Positions 34,501-46,014 are shown, numbered from the stretch's first letter. The stretch: 64,000 nt of DNA from Endocalyx cinctus (GCA_001600455.1 BCKC01000001.1:3126441-3190440); one strand, 5' to 3'. The notes: generated by a model from the letters alone, not told the origin. Translations and numbers: made by a program.

Positions 34501-35054
34501 TTCTCGCGACCTGACATAGCGTTCCTCTTCACGAGACGTCATTTTGGGCTTTGTTAGTACTTCAGACAATTTGCAGAGAACTAGTTCCTAGATTTAAGCT
34601 GTTTCCAAGCTGGGTAAGCGCTAGTGTTACGGGTCTTTGACATGTCACGATCAAGTGTTGGAAATTTCTTAGGTGCTCTGCGTATAGAGATCTCACGATC
34701 TATAAAATAGCCGTTGTAATGGGGCGGGCGGTCCCGCAGTACGGATCGAGATCATAATTCGGACGATAAATCTTGCTTGAGGACAAAAAAAAAAAAAAAA
34801 AACCCCTCGTGGGTTGGTAGGATTTGCTCGTGTCGCGCAAGCGCCTATTGGATTGAGACACACGAAATATTCCTCGCTTCCAATATGCCGGTATATGGTT
34901 GGTCGTGTGAGCAGATACGAGAAGAGGTCGGCGGAAACTATGAGTAAATGATATCTTGAAGCGTGTTGTCTTGTTGACTTATCGTTTCGTCCTTGAGGCC
35001 AAAATAGATACACTAAAGAACCGAACTACTCTACGCGTGCTCGCAAGACGATGA

Positions 35055-35345
35055 TTAGTGTGAAGGACAAACGGGACCGTCTTGCTTAGCGGGATTTTTG
35101 AACAGGTTTTCTAGTAAATTCGTTAGAGCGCGATAATTCAAGGGGCTGTATCGTACGGTTGCAGGGTGACCCTCGCGATATATTCCTACGCTGTCAAATC
35201 TTCGGGCAGCTTCAAGGATTAGGTCTGACCGCAATGTAGAAATAGCATTTTCAATTAACGATTGAAGCTTTAGTTGGAGATCGCATTTCCATGGGGCATA
35301 ATCGCATCCGCGCCGATGTTGTGCTAGAGGTTCAGCCTTACCCAT
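35055..35345 (-). CDS. Small hypothetical protein, 96 residues
   Basis: The frame begins at an ATG (35345-35343), 180 bp after the stop of the upstream phosphoesterase on the same strand, and ends at 35055. Its residues are more protein-like than those of other short frames here: two amphipathic helices (CDLQLKLQSLIENAISTL and LNYRALTNLLENLF) and a His/Arg/Cys start. No family is recognised, and no splice-linked neighbour exon was found. It may be a small gene, a remnant or chance. Confidence 0.25.
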   Translation of the reverse strand: MGKAEPLAQHRRGCDYAPWKCDLQLKLQSLIENAISTLRSDLILEAARRFDSVGIYREGHPATVRYSPLNYRALTNLLENLFKNPAKQDGPVCPSH

Positions 35346-35525
35346 CGATGAATTTTAAGGCTAGGTTACCCTTTCGTACGTGACTCGGCGGTGTGTAGTA
35401 GCCGCAATGCGCGGGTTTATAGCGCGACATCCTGCCACCCCTTTTTACGGGCAGTAGCATTCCCTCGCGTGATCTCCACGCGTGTTGACATGCTCCAAAG
35501 AAGGTAACCCAAGGATTAGTTCAAA

Positions 35526-36710
35526 CTATTCCTGAGGCAGGCTTTCGCGTGGGATATCCCAAGCGGGGAAATCGATATCGACTACGATGGGTTTGTTCAG
35601 CTGACGGGGTCCCGAGTGAGGGTAGCTCGATGCCATAATAGCGCAGTTGACGACGCAAGTCTCTCGGCGTCCCAGCCGCCCTTCGAGTGCAAATCGGTCA
35701 CTCCATTCAGATCCCGGGTCTCCTTCTGGTCCGAGTGTGCCGATGCCGAGATTGGCGTTTCCGTCATCCTTGTCACGTCCTCGACCTTCATGCCCAACCG
35801 GCGATTCACGGGCTTGTTCTAGTACTGCAGATCTGATTTTTAATATACCCGTAGATCCGTCGTTTTGAAGAGGCTGTCCACCCTTGACCGTGAGATCAAC
35901 AAGTGAATTCTTGTTCCCAATGCCAGGATCAATCCATTCGCAGTCAGGCCCTCTGTCTCCGCCTCCGTGTATCTCTTTGAACCTCACCCCTTTATTTTCC
36001 AAATCCCATCGTACACGCTTAACGCCTCGGGCATCGTGTACATGCCCGCACAGCGCAAGCTGTGGCCTAACCCTCCACATGGCGCGTCGCAGACTCTCAC
36101 ATCCTCTTGCTTCCCCCGCTTTACTCTCATCCCGATGCGTGTGCGCTGGCCCATGAGTGATCAGTACATCGGTATCGAGGGGGATATCCTTCCAGTAAGA
36201 ATCGCCGCCTTTGATGCCATCTTCTCCTCGATTGTACTGAAAGGCCCAATCTTTCGACGATTTGGGTGAATAGGGGGACCCGAAGACCTTGAACACGGTA
36301 CGAGGGCCGGTCGGAGAAGTAAGTTTGACAATTTTGCTCTCGTGATTTAGATAGGTCAGATATTTGGAGTCTTTGAAAAGTTGTTCACACTTCTCCGGGT
36401 CTTGCGGCGTGTTATTATGAAAGGAGGCACCGTATTGTTCATAAAATCCCGTATCCAGCGTAAGATCGTGATTTCCTGCTACGACGATGGCACACTCGAA
36501 ATTTCCAGCCGCAACCGTTTTCTCAAGCCAGGCCACCTGCTTCGAGAGTTCACCGTAACTCCCCTGATTCGTCAAGTCACCACAGTGGATAAGGACGTCG
36601 CCCTTAGGAAGTTTGACGGTGCAGTTGTGAGTGTCCGAGACGCACACAAACCGCGTTCGACGTGTGCTCCGAGGCACAGTCGAAGATTTAGAGGCGACAC
36701 CTTCATCCAT
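35526..36710 (-). CDS. Calcineurin-like metallophosphoesterase, MPPED type
   Basis: The product is a single-exon protein of 394 residues with ATG at 36710-36708. All blocks of the dinuclear-metal phosphoesterase fold are present in order: VCVSDTHN (Asp/His, residues about 23-30), GDLTN (about 45), GNHD (about 79), THGPAHTH (about 185) and GHVHDARG (about 221). The short spacing and SDTHN/THGP forms match the MPPED1/239AB-like group. The substrate is not known; family members hydrolyse phosphodiesters such as cyclic nucleotides in vitro. The last 100 residues after the metal core (about 290-394) are Gly/Asp/Arg-rich and look like a fungal-specific extension. There is no signal peptide, so it is probably cytosolic. 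Confidence 0.92.
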   Translation of the reverse strand: MDEGVASKSSTVPRSTRRTRFVCVSDTHNCTVKLPKGDVLIHCGDLTNQGSYGELSKQVAWLEKTVAAGNFECAIVVAGNHDLTLDTGFYEQYGASFHNNTPQDPEKCEQLFKDSKYLTYLNHESKIVKLTSPTGPRTVFKVFGSPYSPKSSKDWAFQYNRGEDGIKGGDSYWKDIPLDTDVLITHGPAHTHRDESKAGEARGCESLRRAMWRVRPQLALCGHVHDARGVKRVRWDLENKGVRFKEIHGGGDRGPDCEWIDPGIGNKNSLVDLTVKGGQPLQNDGSTGILKIRSAVLEQARESPVGHEGRGRDKDDGNANLGIGTLGPEGDPGSEWSDRFALEGRLGRRETCVVNCAIMASSYPHSGPRQLNKPIVVDIDFPAWDIPRESLPQE

Positions 36711-37415
36711 GCTGCCTATGTCTGAAGTGATTGAGACAATTTGTTTATCTAAAAAACTGATCGGGCCGTAAGTAAGTTACAAACTCGTGGACCGTGATGA
36801 GCTCCCAGAGGCGTTTGGCCAAGAGCGTGTAATTTATTACTTATTTTTAATAGATAGATCACCGAATCAGCGATATGTCGTGAAAATGGTGGTATTGGTT
36901 TTGAACAGGACCAGTACCGCTTCGAGGTATTTGTCTAAGCTCAAGTAGAGAGTTGAATTGCACTACGCAGGCAGCAGGATGAATGATATTGAGTCATGGA
37001 AAATGACGTAAAAGCAAGCGAACCAAATGTGGCAAACCCCTGGAAATATCTATGGATGAACTTGTATTCTGAGTATGTCACATTTATTCCAGGTTAGAAA
37101 GCTGCTTGTCATTCAATGAACAGCTGTTATTTATCTTACTGTCGGAGCGATCCCGAAGACCTTTTCAAATGAAAGCCGGTGTATAGTAATGACGATACTC
37201 CCACATATATATATGTACTTGCTACTATTTACTTAGATCAACTTCCTTTTTATCCTAACGTCAAGCCAACGAGTGGTAAAATAAAAGAAGAAAGGAAGAA
37301 AAAAAAAAAGATAATCAATAGCACAAGTGTGATTAATGGAGAGGGTAAAATAAAATTAAGATAGAAATAAAAGATAATTTTCATTAATGTACAATAATAG
37401 ATAATAAGTAAATAG

Positions 37416-37434
37416 AAAAAAAAAAAAAGCAAAA
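37416..37434 (-). terminator. RNA polymerase III terminator of tRNA-Gln
   Basis: On the minus strand, TTTT occurs five bases past the mature tRNA 3' end and is followed by a run of 13 T. T-runs of four or more end pol III transcription. Confidence 0.8.
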
Positions 37435-37439
37435 TTGTA

Positions 37440-37527
37440 GGTTCTATCGAGATTCGAACTCGAGTATTTGGAAGATTGATCAATTATCGTCAAAATCCAA
37501 TATGCTAACCAACTACATCATAGAACC
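37440..37527 (-). tRNA. tRNA-Gln(UUG) with a short intron
   Basis: Read on the minus strand, the 7-bp acceptor stem GGTTCTA/TAGAACC closes perfectly. The D-loop is AGTTGGTTAG, the anticodon stem TTGGA/TCCAA encloses loop TT-TTG-A-T, and the T arm is TCGAG-TTCGAAT-CTCGA. The anticodon TTG reads CAA (Gln). A 16-nt intron (CGATAATTGATCAATC) lies one base 3' of the anticodon, the canonical place for a nuclear tRNA intron. The B box GTTCGAATC is perfect. The A box is imperfect because position 10 is A, paired with T25, instead of the usual G-C. A T-rich pol III terminator follows. Confidence 0.93.
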
Positions 37528-39114
37528 GATGAGCTCGGATTCTTGTTTTGCTGCCGTCTTATTTCTTTATATAACAGCGAATTGCTTTTTAGTTTTGGCT
37601 TAGCGTAACTTAGTTTAAAGTGGTCAGACTTTAGTAGATAGCGGATATCCAAGAAATGGTCTGTGCATCGGGCTTAGCGCTACTCTTGAAATTCAATGCT
37701 AGGACTTGTTTGAAATTGTCTTTGCTCACGTTGTTCCGGAGGGACTGCCAACTCATCGAACATATTGTCTGGTTGAATGACGAACACCAAGAATAGTAGC
37801 TGGTTCCATTGTTTAGCCATTTCAGGCAGGAGGGCTGCTACAGCTTCTCTCTAAATTCCTTTTCTCCCCATGTATTCTTCTGAGTAACTAATGAGAATAT
37901 ATGGACATACACCATCATTCGTCCGTAGGTTACAGCTCAGCCGGTGCTAGAACCAAATATTATCCCGTGCTAAGGCTTCTTGACTTATAAACACGTTTGT
38001 CTCAGTTCCTGAAATATCTCCAAACGAGCTTGTCGCTTCTAACTAGACTCCGCAGGATCATGCTAACATCTTATGTCTTACTGTGATTCTATTTTAGCTC
38101 CCAGGCTTGCTCTATCACTATACATCTACTTGACTTCAAAAATGGCTACTTAGTATAGATTTCAGTGAAGGCTGGCACTAGTCACTAAAGCCGAGCTTCG
38201 TCATCCGAGAATCTCGTAACCTCTGGGGCATTCATGAGATTCTGTCAACCTTCAAGGATAGGTTGAAGGGGAGATCGACGGAAAAAGGGCTGCAGCGGTC
38301 GTTGTGCGGCACTGTCCAAGCCCTTGCACCTAGCGAATCTTCCAGCCTTCCGCCCTGACACACGGCTATAACCGCAGCATCTTGTCCGCTCGGGTTTCGG
38401 TTCAGCATTTACTCAAGATAATTAAAGACGCACGCAGCTTCGTCATCGTGCGACTGTGCCACGAAGAGGACACCCCGATAAGCCCGGGATTTCTCACATT
38501 GTACCTCAAGCGTTGTGTTTACGTCTTATTCGGAGAAGTAAGCCACGCCGCAATGATTTCTACCGAGGTATCATGCAGTGAGAGAGAAAACAAGACAGAA
38601 GACTCTGCTAACTCGCTATAACTTGATTGATGATAAAACTAGAAACTAACTACATATAGCTTTACGGGGTTTAACTAATAATAAAAAACTCTGGGTTAGT
38701 CATCTATTTAGCACCGCCATAGCAGTAATTAGCAAGAGAAGAAAGAGTGGATTTTCATTCTTTAGGATCTCGTCTGTGTGATAATTTTGGAAGCATGTGG
38801 TAGTGTTTATATAAGCAAAAAAACTACGATAAAGTTATATAGCGAGATAGTGTATACCACACAGTACTGAGCGTTAGGTGGGTTGTGTACTATACCGTAC
38901 CTGTGCGTAGAATGGAACTGTCCCGAAAATATCATCTTTCACATAAAATTCAGGGGGTATACAATGTCCGAGCACAACAATAGTTCTTCTGATTTCTCCA
39001 TTATGCGTCTACGCTCTGTTCTTTTTTGTAGTGAAAGTCATTACGGGATGATGAAGTTATTCGATTTACCTAGTACTTATTATCTTGCCTGCCAGCCTGC
39101 CAGCCTGCCAGCCT

Positions 39115-39149
<35 letters not shown>

Positions 39150-40861
39150 AGCCAGCCAGCTTGCTGAATAACCGAATTTATCTACTCCATACACTAAGAA
39201 TACCTTTCGTTTGTTAGCGTACCCAACGGACTGTCCGAAACTTGGTACCCGGCGCAGGAGAGGGTTTGGATGCATAATCCCTGGTAACTGGATATTGGAT
39301 GCAATGCATTTCGTCCAATTCAATGCCCGTTGAAGTCACAACACCGCTCTATCATTATTGCCTAGGTGATTCCTTATTGTATGACGCCGATTAGATGAAA
39401 ATATAAATAAAGATGACAGCATATGTAGTATGTACTAGCAGAGTGTACGTAAGAATCTAAAGCAAAGTACCGGGTTGACTGCTCTTAGTATTCCGTAGTG
39501 TCCAGAATGATACGGTGGGAAATACCTAGGTATACATTTTAGCAGGTAAAGTGTACTAATATCCTGGTATCCCAGTATCTTGATGTAATACTTATATACG
39601 AAATAGTTAGTAGGTAGTACACTTTATATCTACAGCCTGGGGATGTATGGATATATCTGTTTCAAATTGGAAATTCAAAAGAAATGAGAGCAAGCAAAGA
39701 ATCAAATAATATTACTACTGCTTAGGAAATAAAAAAAAGGGCTGATGACGATGTTATCTGCTTCTAGATTACCTTTCTCGCGATAGAAGTACTGTACGTT
39801 ATTGGTATACCCCTGGCTATTATTGAATAGACTATTCCGCTTCTATCGCTAAAATTATTACAAGTAGATTAAGGCACAGGCACAGGATCCATTGGTACGA
39901 GCAGATGAGGTTACAACAACCTTTTTTGCTTGATTATTTTTCTTTCGCGCTCCTGAACTGTCAAAATTTCTATCTTCAATCATATTAAGTCGTCCTTTGC
40001 TATTTCCCATTGCGAAGGAAATGCACGTCTTCAAATCAGAGGTGTCTTAGTTTACGCGCTGATTTTTTTCTTCATAAAATATTTTCATACCTTTTCTTCA
40101 TTCACTTTCCCTTCATTTTCTAAAATTACTAGATTAATTGATTTCGCGTCGGCTAGCAAGGCCTAATCTTAATCGTTCAGGAGACCCTCACCATACGCGC
40201 TTTTATCACTTTATACCACTCGAACTGGAGTAGTTTGCAAAATTTTCTCATATTTTATTTTATTTTTGTTTGCTATCAGCAACTGATATATCGTCCACAC
40301 TCGTTTTTTTCTTTTTTTTTCTCTCTCTTTTTCTCTTCTCCCTCAAAATGAACTGATCGAAATCAATTCAATACGCTACAACATCTGGTACGCTAATAGA
40401 ACCGGGAACTAAGTCTATAGTGAATAAATAGTACTACTCTTAACTGTCTTACCACAAGAGGAGGGAAAACCATTCACTTTTAATATTCTAGTCCGAACAA
40501 AGAGGTGGAGGTGGTGGTTTAGCTTTGCATCGTCTACGTTTTGGACGTCACTATTTGCTATCAAGTTGAACTGCATACAGTACACCCGTGATATTCAGAT
40601 TAAGTTGACAGCCAACTATTCGACCCTACCAGCACGAACCACCAGCTCCTGCCACTAACTGACCAAGCACTCAACTCGGCTCATTTCTTCTTCGTTTCTT
40701 CTGAAATTAATTCCTGCTCCCCACATACGATTCGATCGTCGATTTATTATCGAATACGCACATTCGAGTATACCAAAAAAAATATCAAATATCGGAAACG
40801 TTATCATCTTGCCACGACTCGGCCTGTCGGCCTGGGGACTTTGCTGATTTAAACGACAACC
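37528..40861. other. Intergenic DNA, no gene seen
   Basis: About 3.3 kb upstream of the TeaR-like gene. It holds a GCCTGCCA minisatellite and AT-rich DNA. The 700 bp before 40,862 become CT-rich and probably include the promoter and leader. No tRNA or coding region was found besides the listed ones. Confidence 0.5.
39087..39162. repeat. GCCTGCCA (x5) plus GCCA/GCTA minisatellite
   Basis: Five exact 8-bp GCCTGCCA units are followed by nine 4-bp GCCA/GCTA/GCTT units. This looks like an octamer that arose from the tetramer by a point change and then expanded. On each strand it gives repetitive Cys/Leu/Pro or Trp/Leu/Ala frames, which should not be taken as genes. Confidence 0.9.
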
Positions 40862-42545
40862 ATGTCAGCGGTCTCAGGCGTTGCAACTCTTACTCCGTCT
40901 GGTAGCTCGCAAGAAGGAACAAATGGGTGGAAATACGCTTCGAACGCTTACCCTGAGGTACGACATTATCTTCTATCCTATGGAACGCCTTCTCCGCATT
41001 CGGCATTGTTTCTCACGGCAGCAGCCACTTACCCCATCCCTTGCTTGACCCGCCACCTCCGTTATTGTCTTCACCATTATATGTTACCCTATACTGACCG
41101 ACGTTAATAGGACTCTGTTCAGCATAAACCATTCCCAGATTACGAGAATAATGGCTCACTGAGAGGAACAGCTTCGCATAATGGTAATGCTCACCGTACA
41201 TCCCTCTGACAGGTATACTGCAAGGTTATCTGAATGGCCTCTGGCCCTAACGCTTTCTAACTTCAGGGGGAACTAATTGATGTATGATTGAACTTACCAG
41301 CTAACCTTCTTGATAGATATGCGAAACGAGAGTCGAACGACGTCCCTATCAGACCACAAACGGACCGCCACCGATGTATCAACTGGTCCCTTAGACGAAG
41401 ACTCGAAGTGGATTCATAGGGATAAGCTTGCAAAGATTGAGAGCGAAGAACTGCAGGCCGCTGGCATTGTATTACCGAAATCGAGATCGCGTAGTAGACC
41501 GAGACGAGAACGAAGTTCGGATAAGATCAATGGTACCGGGCATCGACGGGGAACCGACGCTTCCGACCAACAATTGCGGCCAAGATCCCGGAAGAACTCG
41601 GATTTCAGTCCTGTGAGAACGCCTGAGATTGATACTCCGAGCTGGGATCTACGCCTCCCTGAAGAGATTGCCGAGGACCCGGGTGAATACTGGGTATCAA
41701 ATGAATCTGGCAAAGGCTCGCGCATTCCACTGGCCAAACAGAGCCCAGCACCGATCCCTTCGGATTTTCTCGATAGGGAATCTCTATCGCAGCGAAAATC
41801 AAGCCTCCCCTTCGATGACGAAGCCTCTATCTCGATACCAAAGCCTCGGTCACGCAGCGGAAGTTCGAATGCCCTCGAAGACCCTCAACTCCAACCCCCC
41901 AAGCGGGCTGTAACGGACGGATCGCCTAAAAAGGCAACAACGACGCGCAAAACATCTGCACCAGCGAAACAATCAACCCCAGGTCGACCCAAGACCCGGT
42001 CTGGGCCTTCTCAGCGAAGCGGCTCTTCAACACGCCCAACCACTCGATCCGGAGACTTGTCGCCTAGAGCCCCCGAAGGTGAACCACCGTGGATGATCTC
42101 TGCGTATAAACCAGATCCGCGCCTACCACCGGACCAACAGCTTCTTCCAACCGTTGCCAGGAGATTACAACAAGAGAAGTGGGAGCAGGAAGGAAAGTTC
42201 GGGAGCGTTTATGATAAGGAATTTCGCCCATTGAACGAGGATAACCCCTCAAAACCGCCTGAGTTGGAAGCACCTGAATTACCTGAATTAGAACCACCTC
42301 AAAGCACCGAAGAGCGACAAGACGAGTGGCCACTACGAGCAGACGCTAGAGGTGTACCCGCGAGTCGCCCGGGTACGAGCTCGTATTCCACGATGCCCAA
42401 GATACAAGATAAGCCCATGATGAGTCCCAGGCCCGTCCAAGTATCTCGGATATCTACGCAGCCGGGGCAGAGGATATCTGAACCTCCCGAAATGCCGGAG
42501 GAAAAACCCCAGAAAGAAGGTTGCGGATGCTGTGTTGTGATGTAA
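40862..42545 (+). CDS. teaR: TeaR-like cell-end marker receptor with CaaX end
   Basis: In Aspergillus the prenylated membrane protein TeaR anchors the kelch protein TeaA at hyphal tips and marks the growth site; fission-yeast Mod5 is the analogue. Three exons (40862-40957, 41111-41183, 41317-42545) encode 465 residues with intact frame. The third exon starts with a conserved block (SKWIHRDKLAKIESEELQAAGI, about residues 85-106) typical of fungal TeaR proteins. The middle is a disordered Ser/Arg/Pro region, and a second ordered patch lies near residue 320 (LLPTVARRLQQEKWEQEGKF). The end is GCGCCVVM: CVVM is a CaaX prenylation box and the neighbouring Cys residues are possible palmitoylation sites. 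AATAAATAAATG at 42,887 is a likely poly(A) signal. The name rests on remembered family features, not on a search. Confidence 0.75.
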
Positions 42546-44346
42546 CCGCCTGCGTGGAACGTGTCGCCTATTAGGAATACATCTATGTGCCGTAAGTGGT
42601 GTCATAAAACGACTTGGCATTCCGAAACTGTTCAAACGAAGTTACGACTTTTCTTTTTTTGTTTTCGACCATATGCAGTGTCTGAATTTCATAATACTAA
42701 AGCGCATTTCACACGGCATTCTGATTTATGCGACGGTAAAGCAATCCACACCATGCGTAAAGAGAAATGAAAAAAGAAATACGCCATAGTCGGATCTACC
42801 TATGCCCGCATGATTATGATCATTGTGTCTGCCATATCATACTGCCACATGACGTACTGTGCTTCTGTACAAAGTTCGAGACCTCGAATAAATAAATGCC
42901 TACAAACTAGGCATCGTTTTTGTTCTTAGTTTCCCAACCTACCCTTTACCCCTTCTATCGAGTCTTACTCTGCATACTTCTTTTTCGGCGTTCTTGGACA
43001 GCGCAAGTGGTTCCCCAGGAGTAGAGATTGGTGTGGTGGCGTACATAGCCTTGTATCTTTCTTTTTCTTTTATTTTGCCTTTTTTTCTTTTCTTTCTCTT
43101 TTCAGTTATTAAGCTTAGAAGGGGTACAGCGAGTGGCTTTGATTGCGCTCATTTTCACTCTTCCCAAATTATATACCTACTTATCTACGCGGGCGGCTCT
43201 TTTTTTTTTCTGCCCATGGAGTTTTATCGACATTTTAATACCTCTTTCAACCATCAAAGGAGATTAGGAGACAACATGACGACAGCCTTTGATCACTTTC
43301 ATTACCTTCCATCTTGCAAGGTGAGGTATTAGGCAGACGTCATTACGATGTGAACATTGAAGAATAGGGGATTGAAGAGAAGAGGGGAGACTGCCGTGGA
43401 GGCGGTCCTGGACCCCATTCTAGATTCTGGAACAATGAATCAAGGGGACGTTCAGGTTGAGAGCGAGGGCGTGTTGATGCAACTGAGGCGGAGCTGCGCA
43501 GTATTGTTACTTTCGAACTGTTCATAGGCTAGTAATTCCAGATACCCCTATCCCAGTCTAAACATTTCAAAATATAAAAAGACAACAGGGGATCGATAAA
43601 ATAAAACAACCAAAAAAAAAACCCATCACTGTATGGCAAATACATACTAGTTTCTTCAAGTTCAATAACAGTTCTCGTTTTCCAATCCTGTCATCATATT
43701 AGGCCTAATCAGTGGCTTGGGAGCAGTGAATACATTATGTGCAGACAGGATACAGGGCTCTAGACGAAGTGTCTAGAACTAAACGCCGCGGCCTTCCCGC
43801 TCGTCGATAACTACATAGTATCATTAAGTTGTTCGGTACTAAAAATTCAGTTTGCCACCGGTTACAATTTGTTACTTAAGGCTATACCCTCCCGCAATTA
43901 ACAATGAGCGCGTTTAGAATAAATACTGACCACGCGTGGTGATGAAATGATAGCTCGGATAACAGTTTTCGTTTGGTATCATATATCACGATTCCGGGGA
44001 ATAGTACCCATGGACCTGAGGTTTTCGCCTATTCAGTCATGTCATTGGTACCTGAGAGGCTGGCGCAACCGCCATCTATCATTATCACAATAGAGAGAGA
44101 GAAAAGCTCCTACATTGAGAAAAAAAAAACGAGTTCAAGATCTTCTCTGGACTATGGCGTTCAGCTAGTGCTGGAACAAAGGATGAGCTTTATTTCCTGG
44201 CCCTCCTAACTCTGGCTAGCTTGAGACAAAGAACAGGCAGTACGTATTAGAGCTGGGAAGTGACATCAATTTATCTCATATTTAGGTCTACAACTTCTAT
44301 TACTTATTTACGGCGGGTTTTTAACTTACGATCTTCCGTCATTTAC
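42546..44346. other. Intergenic DNA, no gene supported
   Basis: About 1.8 kb with the TeaR-like gene's 3' region and the upstream region of the orphan gene. A 60-codon minus-strand frame with ATG (43,525-43,343) is Ser/Pro-rich and lacks any supporting feature. T-runs at 43,200-43,211 and A-runs at 43,612-43,621 are the only repeats. Confidence 0.5.
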
Positions 44347-45000
44347 ATGATCAGGCCTTTTCTTGTATTCCTCCTTGTCGCCCATTATAAACTTATGTGC
44401 GACACTACTCTCTCAGCATCCATGTCATCACACGATTATCACGACCTGAAAAATAGTGATACAAATTACGATATTGGAGTGACGCCTGAAGAGATTTATT
44501 TCGGGATGCTGCTCAATGCTCACCAAAGGGATCGACTCGGTAAAGCTCATGTCTATGATTCTAGAGATGAAAAAGCTCCGAGACGTTTACAATCATCAGA
44601 CTTACTGTTTTTGCCCCTGTACCATCAGATGGTAACGGAGTTTGGAAAAGACCAACCCGATGCACAAAGTGAGGATAAATCTCCAATCGACGAGATAAAA
44701 TACCATAAGCTTGAGAGTGATGAATACGATCTCTCTCAGTTAACAAATACTAAGTGTCGTAGCGAACAATTTGATGTGGGTGTAGAAAAGGAGATGCAAA
44801 GAACTGTCAGTAATACTCTCAAGCCGTATCCGGTCGACGGTACAGTTACCGAAAAATCCTTAAATGGCAACTGGGAGGATATAAGGAGAATTCTGGGATG
44901 GTCATCCATTGCCGTCGTTACGATTGCCGCCATAGCGTCTATTATTGGGATGAAAGAGGACACATGGGAGATAGCATGGGGAAAATGGGTGAGAGGCTAG
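44347..45000 (+). CDS. Orphan single-pass membrane protein
   Basis: The product is 217 residues from the ATG at 44347; the frame extends upstream only to non-ATG codons. Residues 1-20 (MIRPFLVFLLVAHYKLMCDT) form a signal-peptide-like hydrophobic segment. A polar, acidic body of about 170 residues follows, and near the C-terminus is one hydrophobic helix (WSSIAVVTIAAIASIIGM) before EDTWEIAWGKWVRG. It would therefore be a type I membrane protein with a short tail, or a tail-anchored protein if the first segment is not cleaved. I recognise no family; it may be a lineage-restricted gene. No intron is needed. It lies alone, about 1 kb upstream of the DUF1996 gene. Confidence 0.6.
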   Translation: MIRPFLVFLLVAHYKLMCDTTLSASMSSHDYHDLKNSDTNYDIGVTPEEIYFGMLLNAHQRDRLGKAHVYDSRDEKAPRRLQSSDLLFLPLYHQMVTEFGKDQPDAQSEDKSPIDEIKYHKLESDEYDLSQLTNTKCRSEQFDVGVEKEMQRTVSNTLKPYPVDGTVTEKSLNGNWEDIRRILGWSSIAVVTIAAIASIIGMKEDTWEIAWGKWVRG

Positions 45001-46014
45001 GCCGGAAAATGGGCTGTAAATGTTATGAACACTGATGAGCTTGGGGAAAGTGTATCTGAAATTCGAATGAAAGCATAACTGAACTTTTCATGACGAATTA
45101 TTACGGATTTCTGACTGGAGGGAATGACTTTGTTTGCGAATGCTTATACTACTAATACGAGTTTTATCCTTGGATCTGATTCAAACGTAAAGTATTTATC
45201 CCGGCTATCATTTAAAAGAGGCTGTATATGTGTTAAAAAGGTGATTACCTGATTACCTAGGTACTTTATATTATAGAATCGTCGATATTATAAGCGTTGT
45301 CGTATTTCGACACCAATCTCTACCCAGTTTTTTGCCGAATGTGAAAATACCAACCATAGCCACCCATCGGAAGAACCCATATAGACTTGTTAGATGAATC
45401 AACCGTAGCTGACCGGCCCTAAGATCACGATCGCCTCTTGCCTTACCGCCACGATGCGACAGAAAGATAGGCACTTCAACCCCCAGCTCACGAAGTAAGT
45501 CCTATTTTAATTAAGTTCTGCAAGAGCGCACGCTCTGGACTTTTATAAAACCCCACGATAATAGTTAGTCTCTACTTGTTACCAAGTATAATTCATTCCC
45601 TACCTATCCTTGAATTTATACAAGGCCATATAGGTCTTAGCCAGGATTCATCCTATCAGAAATTTGCCGGAATTCCGCACAAGCGTAGCGGTTATAACCG
45701 TCCACTCTATTGGCGTGGTAAATTCGATATGCCGGGCTCCGATTGGGAATGCTATTATTAAGTACTGGCCAGCCGGTCATCTTAACATTAATTATTCCGT
45801 TACCAACCTAGTTATTGATGTTGGCCGGCAGTCGAATGAAGTGGGAGCAAAGCAGGATCTATCTGGATACCAAAGAAGGCTACTACCTGTTTCTTGGATT
45901 CGCATATAAACCACCATGCAGCCGTGATTCCTCGTTCCTTTGGTCTCCCTTCCCTAGACTATCCAACCAGCATACCATCCTCTAGAAAACACTTCTTAGA
46001 AGACAGTCTCCAAA
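45001..46014. other. Intergenic DNA upstream of the DUF1996 gene
   Basis: About 1 kb contains the orphan gene's 3' region and the DUF1996 promoter. Frames of 60-81 codons have no ATG in a useful place or no recognisable content. No repeats are seen. Confidence 0.5.

Larger units (their letters stand above)
27529..35054. other. 7.5-kb gene desert
   Basis: No frame on either strand has a recognisable domain, convincing length or splice continuation. It contains the J-protein promoter, short tandem repeats, A/T runs such as A18 at 34,785-34,802, and otherwise unremarkable AT-rich DNA. Short ORFs (for example 31,080-31,298) lack support. Decayed mobile-element DNA would be possible, but I see no terminal repeats or residual transposase or reverse-transcriptase motifs. 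Confidence 0.5.

Noticed and set aside
27529..35054. Degenerate transposon filling the gene desert
   Set aside because: No terminal inverted or long direct repeats, target duplications or transposase/reverse-transcriptase motifs could be seen by eye; a repeat search would be needed to exclude it.
39087..39162. CRISPR-like array
   Set aside because: Units are contiguous 4-8 bp copies without unique spacers, and the genome is eukaryotic.
39066..39323. Trp/Leu/Ala-repeat protein on the minus strand
   Set aside because: It is the translation of the GCCTGCCA/GCCA minisatellite and lacks any non-repeat domain.
43343..43525. 60-codon Ser/Pro-rich minus-strand frame
   Set aside because: It has an ATG but nothing else to support it; too short and compositionally simple.
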